Below are positions 43,714 to 55,643 of a stretch of DNA of 64,000 bases, piece after piece (position 1 is the first letter of the stretch; each line of letters opens with the position of its first letter). The translations under genes were made by a program, and so were the position numbers. The notes below the pieces were generated by a model that did no database searches, was not told the DNA's origin, and was given only the letters and a program-made list of their open reading frames with translations. The stretch is taken from contig NC_134021.1 of NCBI RefSeq assembly GCF_040712315.1, forward strand, positions 30,683,001 to 30,747,000, given 5' to 3'. This stretch comes from Castanea sativa. Lineage: Eukaryota > Streptophyta > Magnoliopsida > Fagales > Fagaceae.

Positions 43714-45672
43714 GGACAGACTACATTAGACACAGTTAGAGCAAAAAAATTATAGAAAATAACAATCTATATGATGCATGAACAATATTAACACATGATG
43801 CATGCACTAATGTAGTGAGAATAGTTCAATTTCACTTTTAAAAAAATCACAAAATTGGCTTGAACATAGAGTTTATACCAAAATCCCAAATTTTGAAAAA
43901 CCCACTTTCAATCCCAACAAATTGATCAATTTATCATTACACAAGTTAAATACCAGTATATAATGACAAAATGAATCAACAACACAAGCCAATTTCATCA
44001 ATTTATGCTAAATTGAACAAAATCCTCAATTCGGGTAGTTTCAAGCCCTAGAAATTTCAATTCTTCCCAATTCATCAAATTGATTAATATCATCCAACAA
44101 CAAAAACCCATTGATCAATTTTGAAAGAAATCATTGAAAACACCAAAAACCCCAAAATTCAATAGGTTCAAATTTTTCCCTAAAATGCATGAAAAATGCA
44201 TAAAAAGTGAAATAAAACCAAAAAAATAAAGGGTAAAAGGGTCTTACTGGTGCTAAAAGAAAAAAACCTTGAAGAAAGTCTGAGGGAAAATGACAAAATT
44301 TGCTTGAGTTGGATCGATCGACGAGAGAAAGCCAAACAGTTTTTGAAAAAAAATTGAAATAGTTAAGAACATGTGAAAAACTTATGTTTTTTTTATAAAA
44401 AAAAAAATTCTCTGAACGAATTTTGATCAGTCGAAAAATAAGTTCGATCGATCAAAAATCTCATCTGATTGATCTAGCATCAATCGAGCAGCGATCGAGC
44501 CAGACAGATTCAAACCAAATTTTTAATCGCAATTTCGATCAGTCGAGCAACAGATTCGATCGATTGAAAATCTTGAAAAATCAAATTTTTGAAAAACAAA
44601 GCAATTTTATACAGAAGCTCCTCAAAGCATTGTATTTTATGAATGAAATGCATGAGTATGAAATGAAAATTTTTTCAAAAACCCTTGAATTTGACCCACA
44701 TCATTCAAAAATTCGATTTTCAACCAATTTATCCTCAAAAACACAAACTTTAAACACATTTTGCATCAAAATCAAGGTACTTTCAATCTTGGATGGCCAC
44801 AACAAGATCACACACAATAATATGTACCAAGTTCAGCAAAGAGTAACTTGTGAAGTATGTGCAACTAGCAAGAGCTTGAGAGACATGTGAGATGATAAGT
44901 AAATTGTAAGCAATCACAATTTCTACAAAATTCATCACATAAGTTTGAAAGTGACTATCACCTAAAGAGTTACATCAAATAACTCCTACATCTCCTAGAA
45001 TAAAAGCTTGCAATCATATAAGTTTCTTCAATTTGCCTCATAATGTACACACCAATTTTATTTGATTTGAAACTTATTAAAATAGTCAGAATAATGTGCA
45101 CACCAATTTTATTTAATTTGAATTTAATTATAAGCCGATGCTACACCTTATGTTCTTTTTGTACAAGTGTTACACTTTCTCGAGTATAAAATCTTATGAT
45201 ATGCACTAAGGTGTTCATGATTGGTTAGTAATCAGTGGTGAAATGGTTATTTATGCATTTCTCTTAGGATTTTTTAGTCCTTACAATCAAATACATTTGA
45301 CTTCAAGATCAAGATCATGTGATCAAAAACTATAAACAACTCCCACACAATATGCACTACAAAACTCGCACTAGCAAAGTACAATAGAATAAGCTCATCC
45401 AAGCTAAACAAAGTATATAAACAAGTTATGTAAAGATAATATGGCCAACCTTGATTTCAAAACCAAAATAAATAATGCAAAACACATTTTTCTTCCCTTG
45501 TTTTTTTTTTTTAAATAACAAAAACAACCTAGCATGAAATGCATAAATGATATGCAATGCAAATCCTAAAAATTAAAAAAAAAATTTTAAAAAAGAAATC
45601 CAAAACAACAAAAAAAGAATGGTCACAAAGAATAGAGAGATAAAGCACAAAGACCATGAAAGCCAAAGATGA
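43714..45672. other. Sirevirus spacer between pol and the env-like ORF
   Basis: No conserved coding sequence. In 44310-44570 the motif (t)cgatcgat/cgatcagtcga recurs about seven times, as it does in the LTRs. The + strand open stretch at 44423-44890 lies over these repeats and is not called as a gene. Confidence 0.55.
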
Positions 45673-47590
45673 TCAGGGACACAGGATCACACCAATTACT
45701 TGATGGAGTGTCTCAAACTTACTTCTATCAAGAGGTTTGGTAAAGATGTCAGCATTCTGACATTCAGTAGGGATATACTCAAGAACCACAATCTTTCTTT
45801 CAACAAGATCCCTGATAAAGTAATATCTAATCTCTGTGTTTAGTGTTAGAATGTTGCACAAGGTTTTTAGAGATATCGATAACACTAGAATTATCACAAT
45901 AAACAACCATGGTGTCTTGCGTTATCCCATAATCACTCAAAAGCTTTTTCATCCAGAGAAGTTGTGAACAACAACTTCCAGCAGCAATATATTCTTCTTC
46001 TGCAGGAGACAGAGAGACAGAATTTTGCTTTTTACTCATCTAAGCAACAAGATTAGCTCCTACATAAAAACACCCACCAATGGTGCTTCATCGGCATTGC
46101 CGGCCCAATCTGAATCAGAAAATCCAAGAGACAAATTTGACTCTTTTCTATAGAATAAACCATAATCACAAGTTCCACTAACATATTTTATGATTCTTTT
46201 AACAGCATTCAAATGTGAAACTTTAGGATTCAAATGCAATCTAGAGCATACACCAACACTAAAAGCAATGTCTGGACGACTTGCAGTTAAATACAAAAGG
46301 CAACCGATCATGCTTCTATATAATGTATGATCAACAGACTCACCTAAAGGGTCATTGGTTAGCTTTGCATTAGCAGCCATTGGTGTTCAAGCATGTGCAG
46401 CTTTGTCAAGTCCAAATCTCTTGACTAGATTTCTAGCATATTTTGCTTGGTTAATATAAATTCCTGAATCCGTTTGCTTTACCTACAATCCCAAGAAACA
46501 AGTTAGTTCACCGACCATACTCATTTCAAACATCTTCTTCATTTAATCTGTAAAATATTAAGCAAGAGAATCATTAGTAGCACCAAAAACAATATCATTA
46601 ACATAAATTTGAACTACTACAAAATAATTCTTATCCTTTCGTATGAAGAGAGTAGTATCAGTAAATCCTCTTTTGAATTCATGCTCAATGAGATAAGCAG
46701 TTAACCTATCATATCATACCCTGAGAGCTTGTTTCAAACTATAGAGAGCTCTCTTCAACTTGAAGATATCATCCAGTCTATGAGGATCAACAAAACCCTT
46801 TGGTTATTCAATATATACCTCTTTTTACAACATCCCATTCAAGAATGCACTCTTGACATCCATTTGATACAACTTGAAGTTCAAATGACTTGCTATGGCC
46901 AACAGTATCCTAATAGATTCCAGTCTTGCTACCGGTGCAAAAGTCTCATCAAAATCAACCCCTTCCACTTGTGTGTAACCTTGAGCAACAAGTTTTGATT
47001 TATTTCGAATAACAGTACCATGTTCATCTGACTTGTTCTTGAAAATCCACTTAGTTACAATCACATTTACTCCTTTTGGTCTAGGAACTAATTCTCACAC
47101 ATCATTCCGAACAAATTGATGAAGTTCTTCATGCATAGAATTAACCCAATTAGCATCTTAAATTGTTTCATCCACCTTTTTCAATTCAAATTAGGATAGA
47201 TAGCATGATTAAGTAATAACATTCAACGCTTTAGATCTCAATCTCATGTTATCATTCAAACTACCCAATATGTTTGTGGTAGGGTGATTTAACTTTACTC
47301 TTGAAGATGGACCTTTGACCAGAGATGTGGAGGTACCTTTTTGTTCTAATGAAGGACTAGACTCACTTTGTTTTTGTTGAGTTCATGAACTGGGGTAGAT
47401 GGTTCTGAACTTGATGATATTGAAACAGCATCGTTCAACAATAGTAGCTCTTCATCATTGTGCTTCCCAATATAATCATTAAGAATAGAATCATCAATTT
47501 CCATAGTCTTTTCTTGAATCGGAGGAATGTTTTCTGACTGAGTTTTTGCAAACATATCATCATTGATCATCACATTTGAAGACTCCATGA
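45673..47590 (-). pseudogene. Sirevirus reverse transcriptase and RNase H, decayed
   Basis: [22 protein letters not shown], then [20 protein letters not shown] and [11 protein letters not shown] (47064-46825). The catalytic loop near 46605 reads IYVNDIVFG; the usual YVDD has lost its first Asp. After stops come KYARNLVKRFG, MIGCLLYLTASRPDI and FSDSDWAG (46380-46060). RNase H and tail include SRPDIAF, SLSPAEEEYIAAGSC, HSNTKHRD and IFTKPLDRSKFETL (to 45673). Frameshifts and stops interrupt it. Confidence 0.85.
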
Positions 47591-47609
47591 TTGTTTTAGT
47601 TCTCAGGTT

Positions 47610-48974
47610 TTATACTCTGTAAGCTCTACTAGTAGAGGAGTATCCCAAAATGTATCCCTTGTCGCTCTTTGCATCAAACTTTTCTAGGTTCTCCCTATCA
47701 CGCAGAATATAACAGTCACTGCCAAATATCCGGAAGTATTTGACAACCGGCTTTTTCCCTTTCCAGAATTCATAAGGAGTTTTCTTGGAATGAGGTCTGA
47801 AATACACCCGGTTAAATGTATGACAAGCAGTGTTAACTGCTTCTCCCTAGAAGGACTTGGGCATCTTTTTGTTATGTAGCATGACACAAGCCATCTCTTA
47901 AACAACCCTATTCTTCCATTCCACTACCATTTTGTTATGGTGTCTTGGGTGAAGAGAACTCTTGATGTGTGCCTTGATCATTATAGAAGGTAGCCAGCTT
48001 TGTGTTTTTAAATTCCCTTCCATGATCGCTTCTAATTCTGGCTATCATTGTTCCTTTCTCAACTTGCAACTTCTTGCACAGATGTATCATCTTTTTAGAA
48101 GCTTCAGCTTTATCTCTCAAAAGTACAACCCAAGTATATCTAGTGAAATCATCCACAACAACTAGAATATACTTCTTTCCACCTAAACTCTGAACTCTAG
48201 CAGGACCCATGAGATCAATGTGCAACAACTTTAGAGGTCTTGAAGTTTGAACTTCAGTCACAGACAGATGTTTGGACTTCACTTGTTTACCCATTTGACA
48301 TGGTCCACATATGCACTTTTTTATCTTTTCAAACTTGGGCAAACCAATAACTACATCACACTTGGAGATCTTCTTTAATTGCTTATGACTTGCATGTCCC
48401 AACTGTTGATGCCATAGGTCTACTTGATTGATCTTTGCACTAAAGCACTTGTTGCTTATACTTGGAGTTATACCATAACAGTTGTCAGTTGTTCTAACAT
48501 CAACACACATGCAGTCACCTCCTCCATCAAGTATCTCACATTCATACTTGGTGAAGAGAACATTCTATCCATTATCACAAATCTGACTGATGCTGAGTAA
48601 ATTAACCTTCAGCCCATCAACATACCAGACATCTTCAAACACCCTGGAATGTCCACAGTTCCAATGCCTCTGTTCACAGATTTGCTTCCATCTCCAAAGG
48701 TGACTGTCCCAATCTTTCCTTTAAAGAATGTCTTGAATAGATCTTTATTTCCTGTCATATGCCTGGAACAACCACTATCCAAATACCAAAAACAAGAATC
48801 ACGTGTCTTTAAGGAGGTTAAAGCAGTATAACACACATAATTATCATCACTTGTAATTATACCAAGATACTCAAGGAAAGACTTAACAAAAGTAACAAGA
48901 GACACAAACCAAAAGTAGACAAATTGAAACTTTAGCAATAAGAACTTCCAAGTATCCATGACAACAAGGGTCAA
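47610..48974 (-). pseudogene. Sirevirus protease and integrase, decayed
   Basis: Protease: CFWYLDSGCSRHMTG keeps the catalytic Asp (about 48780). Integrase starts in the GAG-pre-integrase zone: LWHQQLGHASHKQL and CGPCQMGKQ give the H-H-C-C site; LLHIDLMGP and RIRSDHGREF give the first two catalytic Asp. A stop after SSPKTP (near 47935) removes the Glu-bearing part from frame; the rest continues as PYEFWKGKKPVVKYFRIFG to 47610. Confidence 0.85.
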
Positions 48975-49022
48975 GGATCAACTCTTAGATCAACGAATCT
49001 AAACACTAGAGCTAACTTGTTT

Positions 49023-49030
49023 TGATACCA
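49023..49030 (-). promoter_or_regulatory. Primer-binding site of the Sirevirus
   Basis: On minus it reads TGGTATCA AAACAAG two bases after the LTR end ACGTACA, the Met-tRNA-type copia primer site with its downstream part changed. Confidence 0.8.
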
Positions 49031-49032
49031 CT

Positions 49033-49879
49033 TGTACGTTTTTAGACCCTTTAAAACACAAGTTGTTTAACCTAGTTATTTAGCTAAGTGATTAACTTAG
49101 GTAAATTATGCAAATTTAGGTTAACACATGTAAATCATATCATGCAAAGCAATGTGAAAAAATAAATAACACACAATATGATAACCCAGGAAAACCAAAC
49201 CGGTAAAAAAAACCTGGAAATGATTTAACCTAACTATCCTCAAGGTAAAACAAGATCTACTATGAAAGAATTGAAATTTTACAATAGCGACTTAGACCAC
49301 TAACATCCTATTACTACCTCGAGTAGAAACTTACTACCACGACCACGTGATAGCTCCGAGTCCACAGACTACTTCTTTCTCAAATCCACAACATCCACAA
49401 GTATACCACTTGTATTTCTTGAAGTTCTTTATGCAGCAACTGAAATGATCACCAAGCTCTCGATATCAATCTCGATCTTGATAACCCTAAGTATGTATGA
49501 AGGCAAACACCTCTAGATCTCACAAGAGATTCACACACACAGCATAAACAACAACCTAAAAACGTGGCTTGGATTTTTGCTTTTATACCTATGGCAAAAC
49601 ATAAAACCCTACATATCAAACGGGTTTGGACTGAGTTGGAAATTCTACAAAAAAAAAAAAAAAATCTGCACGAGCTTCGATCAATTGAGTCTAATTTTCG
49701 ATCGATCAAGCCTTGCAGAAAATGAACAGTAATTTTTTGCAATTACTCAATTCCAACTTTACATTAAACATAGTTTGAGCAGCCTAAATCTAGACTCTAA
49801 ATTTTGATCATGGTTTGCCAGCATTACACATTGAAGTTCTAATATATTTAAATCCTAAATCCTTAGAACCTACTTAACA
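49033..49879 (-). repeat. 5' LTR of the Sirevirus
   Basis: Matches 41204-42044 along its length. Its outer end reads TGTTAAGTAGGTTC, three bases longer than the 3' copy. Its + strand right side is followed by the TGTGA duplication. Confidence 0.9.
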
Positions 49880-49884
49880 TGTGA

Positions 49885-52060
49885 GGAACATGGTATAATA
49901 CACCAAAGTTCAGCCCCATATACACCCCAACAAAATGGTTTGGCTGAAAGGAAAAATAAAACTCTTGTAGACATGGTAAATGCCATGATCTTAAGTGCAG
50001 AGCTCCCATTTAATTTATGGGTTGAGGCATTGCTTACAGCATGTCATGTGCACAATAGAGTACCTTCCAAGAAAATTAAAGTATCTCCATATGAGTTATG
50101 GAATGAAAGGAAACCAAACCTTGATTATATCAAAGTATAAGGGTGTTTAGCCTTTTATGGAGTGGTTAATCCTAAAAGAACAAAATTAGGACCAACAGTT
50201 ATGAAAAGTGTGTCTGTAGGTTATGCTAAAAATTCAAAGGCATATAGATTATTAGACTTAAGCTCTAATACAGTGGTGGAATCAAGAGATGTTGAGTTTA
50301 TTGAGGATAAATACAATAAAGATTTCATGGATGCCTTGATACTTACTCAAACACATCAAGGTGACTCTAATCCTAATACTACTTTGAGTGGTACTAAAAG
50401 GATTAAAAGTGGTTCACCAAGTGAACAAAGACAGAATCAAAGGATAAGAAAAGTAAAAGACTTTGGTTTAAATTTCATTTCTTATCAAGCTCAATTGCAC
50501 CTAATTGAAGGTAATAGACAAATGGTCCTAAATAAAATAATCATAGTGTACCCTAAAACATTTGAGGAAGCTATGGCTTCTAGAGATTCAGCTTTTTGGA
50601 AAGAAGCTGTAAATGATGAGATAGACTCAATATTATCCAATAATACTTGGGTCCTAGCAGATCTACCTACTGGTTCTAAACCAATTGGTTATAATTGGAT
50701 ATTTAAAAGAAAATATAATACTAATGGATCAATACAAACCTTTAAAGCAAGGTTAGTGGCAAAAGGCTTTAAACAAAGGGAAGGAGTAAACTATTTTGAT
50801 ACCTATGCACCAGTGGTTAGGATCACGTCTATTCGCGTGTTGTAAGCACTTGCATCCATATATAAGTTGATTGTACATCAAATGGATATTAAGACAACTT
50901 TCCTAAATGGTGATCTTGATGAGAAAGTTTACATGCAACAACCTGAGGTTTTTGTACTTCCTAGAAATGAAAAGAAAGTTTGCAAGTTAGTCAAGTCTTT
51001 GTATGGCTTGAAACAAGCCCCAAAACAATGGCATGAGAAGTTTGACTCACCAATTTTGTTGGATGGCTTTGTGCATAATAGTTCCGACAAATGTATGTAT
51101 TCCAAATTCACAAAGGAATATGGAGTCATTTTATGCCTTTATGTGGATGATATGCTCATATTTGGTACAAATATGAAAGGTGTATGTGAAACCAAAAAAT
51201 ATCTTTCTTCTATGTTTCAAATGAAAGATTTAAATGAAGTAAATACTATTTTGGGAATCAAAATTAAAAGACATAGTGAGGGTTTTGCACTATGTCAATC
51301 TCATTATGTTGAGAAAGTACTTCAAAGATTTGAACATCTTAATATAAAGGAAGCAAATACACCTTTTGATTGAAGCATAAAGTTAGGTGAAAATACTGGA
51401 AAAGCAATTGCACAGCTTGAGTATGTTAGTGTTATTGGTAGCATGATGTATGCTATGCATTGTACAAGACCAGACATATCACTTTCATTGTGCAAACTTT
51501 CTAGATTTACAAGTAATCCAAGTGTGGATCACTGGAAAGCAATTGGTAGAGTTATTGGTTATTTAAAGAAAACCATAAGTTTGAGACTCTTTTATTCTGA
51601 ATTTCTAGCTGTGTTGCAAGGTTATTCAGATACTAGTTGGATTACTAGTGTGAGTGATAACAAATCCACGTCTGGTTGGATATTCACTTTGGTGGGGGTG
51701 TCATCTCTTGGGCATCAAAGAAACAAACGTGTATTTCTCACTCCACCATGAAATCAGAATTTATAGCCTTAGCGGTAGCAGACAAGAAAGCGGAATGGCT
51801 AAAAAATATGTTGTTAGACATAGAGTTGTGGCCACATAATACCAGCCATTTCGGTATACTGCGATAGTGAAGCCACCTTGGGTAAAGCATATAGTAAAAT
51901 GTATAATGGTAAGTCTAGACATATAGGTCTAAGACATGATTACATAAGACAATTAATAAAATCTGGTACCATTTCAATTGTCTATGTAAGGTCAAATAAT
52001 AATTTGGCAGACCCTTTAACCAAAGTAGTGTCTCGCTATATGGTTAGGTAACATCCATTG
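49885..52060 (+). pseudogene. Copia B integrase C-half, RT and RNase H, mostly open
   Basis: PYTPQQNGLAERKN keeps the integrase catalytic Glu. RT: FKARLVAKGFKQREGVNYFD, YAPVVRITSIR, and CLYVDDMLIFG with YVDD intact (about 51140). RNase H: LQGYSDTSWITS, STSGWIFTL, HSTMKSEFIAL, RHIGLRHDYIRQL, LADPLTK. Stops at about 50139, 50843 and 51371 and a frameshift near 51695 break it. The damage is light compared with the other elements here. Confidence 0.88.
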
Positions 52061-52620
52061 GAATGGGGCTAAAACCCTTCTTTTAAGAGAATCACCAATA
52101 GTGGGAACCCAACCTCAAATTGATTTAATCTAAAGAGGTTTAAAGGGTAACAACAAGCTATTGATACGTGGTTAGTAAGAGCACTAGTTTTGTGTCTCAT
52201 TTAGGATGGATTAGTGCAGATTTTTACGATGTAATTGAGGATGAGTTTTACACTCTTAATGAAGTTCATAAAGAATAAATGTCTGCGTAACAAGGACATA
52301 AGAAGGAACTTCACCTTTGTGAATATAGAAGTGGTGCTGCTTCTAGCAAGAGTAAAGGGTTTTCTCTTGTAAATGTTCACTAATAGTGCCATAATAGTGC
52401 TAACAACAGTGGATTTCTAAATGTGTTGTGGGTGTTCTCATGTGTGCATTATTTCCGATTTTAACACATAAGAGTTTTGGTCTAAGCACCAAGCCACGAT
52501 TAACCCTGTTAATTTCTTGAGCAATTACACTAAAGAGAGGTTTAAGTTGAAAGACACCTTCCCTTATGCATGATAGGATATCAATCAAGTAAGACATATA
52601 TTATTACAACTAGTGGGGGA

Positions 52621-53115
52621 TGTTTGTATATATAGGAATATATAAGGATAGGTTGTAATAATGATGTTTGAGTTTGGAGAATATGATTTCATAAAGTGAA
52701 AATTCAAGTTCTAGAATTTTCTAAGTGAAAATTCGAAAATCTAAATTTTCTGCAAAATTTTCTAGTAACTGTTCAAAAAGGTTGAAGAGGTTTCAACCTT
52801 TTCATATGTGCATTTTCATGAAACATAACCATATGGGTATAAATAGAGGCTTATGTTCAATTTAAAAAATAATAAGTTTGAGAGAAACACAAGAAATCCT
52901 GTGGTCATTCTCCAGAATTGTTATCTATAGAACCCAATATCTTGGTTTATTTCCTAGAGACAAATTTGTGATAACCCTTTAGCAACAAAAGTGTTGGGGG
53001 GCAAATATTGTCTAAGGAAAATGATATAATGCCTCCAACCAAGTTATCTATTTTTTGTTTGTCTTTTATGTTAATCTTGTTCTTTCATTATTACTTTGTG
53101 TAATATCCCCCAACA
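52621..53115 (+). repeat. 3' LTR of copia B
   Basis: It follows the purine tract agtggggga (52612-52620) and runs from tgtttgtata to cccccaaca, 495 bp. A TATA box (gggtataaatagagg) is near 52837. No clear 5-bp duplication was found against the left end. Confidence 0.8.
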
Positions 53116-53788
53116 GTTTCTTATTTAATATGACAAGGGAATTTCTAGTCCAAACTGCTCATTTTATTGTGCTTGAATTGGGAGGACAGTGAAGAGACCA
53201 AATTATGCATTACACTTCACAGAAGAAGTCCTTATGGATTCAGATTCAACGAATCTAGCATAAGCAATTGCTTGACTTTGCAAATTAATCGAACCTAAGG
53301 TTTTAAAACTATGATCCTGAGAAACATCAAATAAGACAGATAAAGTAAACACATGACAGCTACAAATTGTAATATCAGATAGAAATTAAAAAAATAAACG
53401 AGCATTTTAAAAACTGAAAGTATCATTTCAAATCAATCAAGTCAATATTTTAAAACACATACTTTTTCAATGATAAAGATAATATTTCACTATGAAAAAA
53501 CATGAATAGACAGCAACTACAAAACGATCCAATAACCAAGTAGGTCCAAACGTAAAAGAGAAAATATTGTACCAATCCAAAGCCATAGTTATTCACTAAA
53601 TTCCTCAAAGAACTTGTAGGCCCTTACGTCAAAATTAACAAATAAACAAACAATAGCAAAGCCTCATAATTCAGCCTTTAAATGCCTCATTCAAAAAATA
53701 AGAGCAATGACTAAAATCCTATTGCAACAGCTAAAGCATGACACTTCTACTGCCAATCTCATTTTACTAACCTTTGTTTTTCTTCTAA

Positions 53789-54653
53789 GGCTGTGTTTGT
53801 TTCGAGTGTAAATAGAATTCAGAAAATATTTTCCACCACCAGAGGTGTTTGGTTTGGCCAAAAAACTAAGTCAAACGGAAAATCATTTCCGTTGACTGTA
53901 AATTATGAAGGCTTGAAGTGTAAAATAGATTACACTTCTATTTTACCTTCAAACCATTTTCAGGAAAAAAAAGAACCAAACCGAACCGAACCGAGAAAGA
54001 GAGAGAGTGAGAGAGAGCCACCCACCTTTAGAAAGAGAGAGAGGCCAGTCACCTGAACTTGAGATCGACTCCACCGTCGTCTGGGCCGTGCCTCTCACTG
54101 CTGATCAAGCGAAACTCGACTCCACCGCCGATCTGCCCTGTTTCTCTCTTCCTCCCTCTTCCTTCCTTGCTCGACTCCACCGCTGATCTACCCTTTTCTC
54201 TTTACCTCCCTCTTCCTTCCTCGCTCAACTCCACCACCGATCTACCCTTTTTCTCTCTACCCATGTCGAGCAGACCACCGCAAGACAAGTGACCCACCAT
54301 GCAATCTTGCCTCCGCCGCCTCTAGATCGAACCCAGTTGCCTATCTCTCTTCCTTCTTCTCTCTCAATTTGACCAGATTTGATGAATTTTTTGGTTTGGT
54401 TTTGTTTGTATTGTGTTTATCTATTGAGAAATGATATTATATATTTGTTTGGAAGCTGAGAAAATGTGAGCATCAAGTAAAAAATGTGTTTTCTATAGTA
54501 TTTTCAAGAACACAACCAAACACTAAGAAATATTTTTCAAAGTATTTTTTAAAATGCCACCAAACACCTGAAAATATTTTCTTTTCCAAAAAATATTTTC
54601 ACCTGAAAATATATTACACTTGGAAAACATTTTACATAGAACCAAACATAGCC
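53789..54653. mobile_element. PIF/Harbinger-type MITE, 865 bp
   Basis: ggctgtgtttgtttcgagtg at the left, inverse of ccaaacatagcc at the right; TAA flanks at 53786-53788 and 54654-54656. Subterminal gaaaatattttcc occurs at both ends. Inside are three units of a 54-bp repeat (ctcgactccaccg ... atctgccc, 54114-54260). Confidence 0.75.
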
Positions 54654-54656
54654 TAA

Positions 54657-55643
54657 GTAAGTGCCAAGAGGCACAACAAGCTCCTTATCTAATATATAGA
54701 AAGAATAGGGCAACCTATCCTCCTGAAACAAGCCATAAATATAGATAGTCATTGTTGTTTGATTCATAGAAACACAAACACAGCCTCTCAACATTTTTCA
54801 ATTACTAAGGCCACCATTTATAATAAGTTGATCAATTTACCATCCTTGCTATCATATTACAGAATTATAGGAGAATAAGGACTAGCAGTTTTAGTCCCTC
54901 AACTTCCTAAATTCAAAGACCTAGAATTTCCATTATCCACAACCCCATAAGGATCCCACTCGAGCAACAAGGATGGTAAATTTCCATGGATATTGCACCC
55001 AATACATTTGGTTAGTTGGCAAATAAGGAACAAGATTCAAAAGATTTAGTGGGCTAGTACATTCAATATTCAAACAACAAACAGAAAAGAGAAAACCAAC
55101 TCAACTTTACCAAATCAAGGAAAAGGCAAAAACCACACATTTTCAAAAAATATCTTCTTTAGGCTGCACCCTCCCCGCGTTTACTTCTTCCAGGTCACAT
55201 CTATTGTACTATTTGGTTTAGGGTAGCATTTCTATCAATTGGAACTACAACCTGTTCTAATGACTCATTTGGAGCTGTACCTGCTCATAAAACTATTTGT
55301 AAGCTTATACAAACAAACAAATTCATACACATAGAACCACAAAAAATAGATGAAATTAAAAAAAACAATAAAGCACTTGGAATACCATGTGGGAACCTGT
55401 ACCGCATCTCTTTGGTTGGATGGTGCGAGTCGATTTCCATTTAGGTGGAGCGTGATCGTTTGCATCGTGTGGCTACTCAGCTTGATCACGTTGCCCCTGC
55501 TCAATGTGTCCATCATGTGGTTACGTCGCTTATGCAACATGTATCAAGGGAGAGGCGGAGGTAGGAGGCAATTGTGTATGACTCGGGCTGGTAGACATGA
55601 GCTCAACTTGGGGTGTTTGAAGGCTAGGGGTGGGTATAATTGT
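54657..55643. other. Intergenic, no gene seen
   Basis: AT-rich DNA to about 55380, then more GC-rich DNA that may belong to the 3' side of the plant-mobile-domain gene. No separate gene is supported. Confidence 0.45.

Larger units (their letters stand above)
41204..49879 (-). mobile_element. Sirevirus-type copia element with env-like ORF, gag deleted
   Basis: LTRs of 841 bp (41204-42044) and 847 bp (49033-49879) are bounded by exact TGTGA duplications (41199-41203, 49880-49884). The minus-strand order is primer site, protease, integrase, RT, RNase H, then an extra ORF before the 3' LTR. An ORF in that place and multiple G-rich tracts are traits of Sireviruses. gag is absent: only about 240 bp separate the primer site from the protease Asp. 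Confidence 0.9.
40709..53115 (+). mobile_element. Ty1/copia element (copia B), internally deleted, split by a nested Sirevirus
   Basis: A partial 5' LTR (40709 to about 41090) runs straight into integrase (KILRSDRGGKYF, 41138-41173). At 41203 the frame is cut by the Sirevirus and resumes at 49885: joined, FSTFC|EEHGIIHQSSAPY is continuous across the TGTGA duplication. Integrase, RT and RNase H follow to about 52060, then a purine tract and a 3' LTR (52621-53115). gag, protease and the integrase N-terminus are deleted. Confidence 0.9.

Noticed and set aside
44423..44890. 155-codon + strand ORF in the Sirevirus spacer
   Set aside because: It covers recurring cgatcgat motifs in non-coding spacer and has no known domain.
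54059..54292. Pro/Ser-rich ORF as a gene
   Set aside because: It translates a 54-bp tandem repeat inside a MITE.
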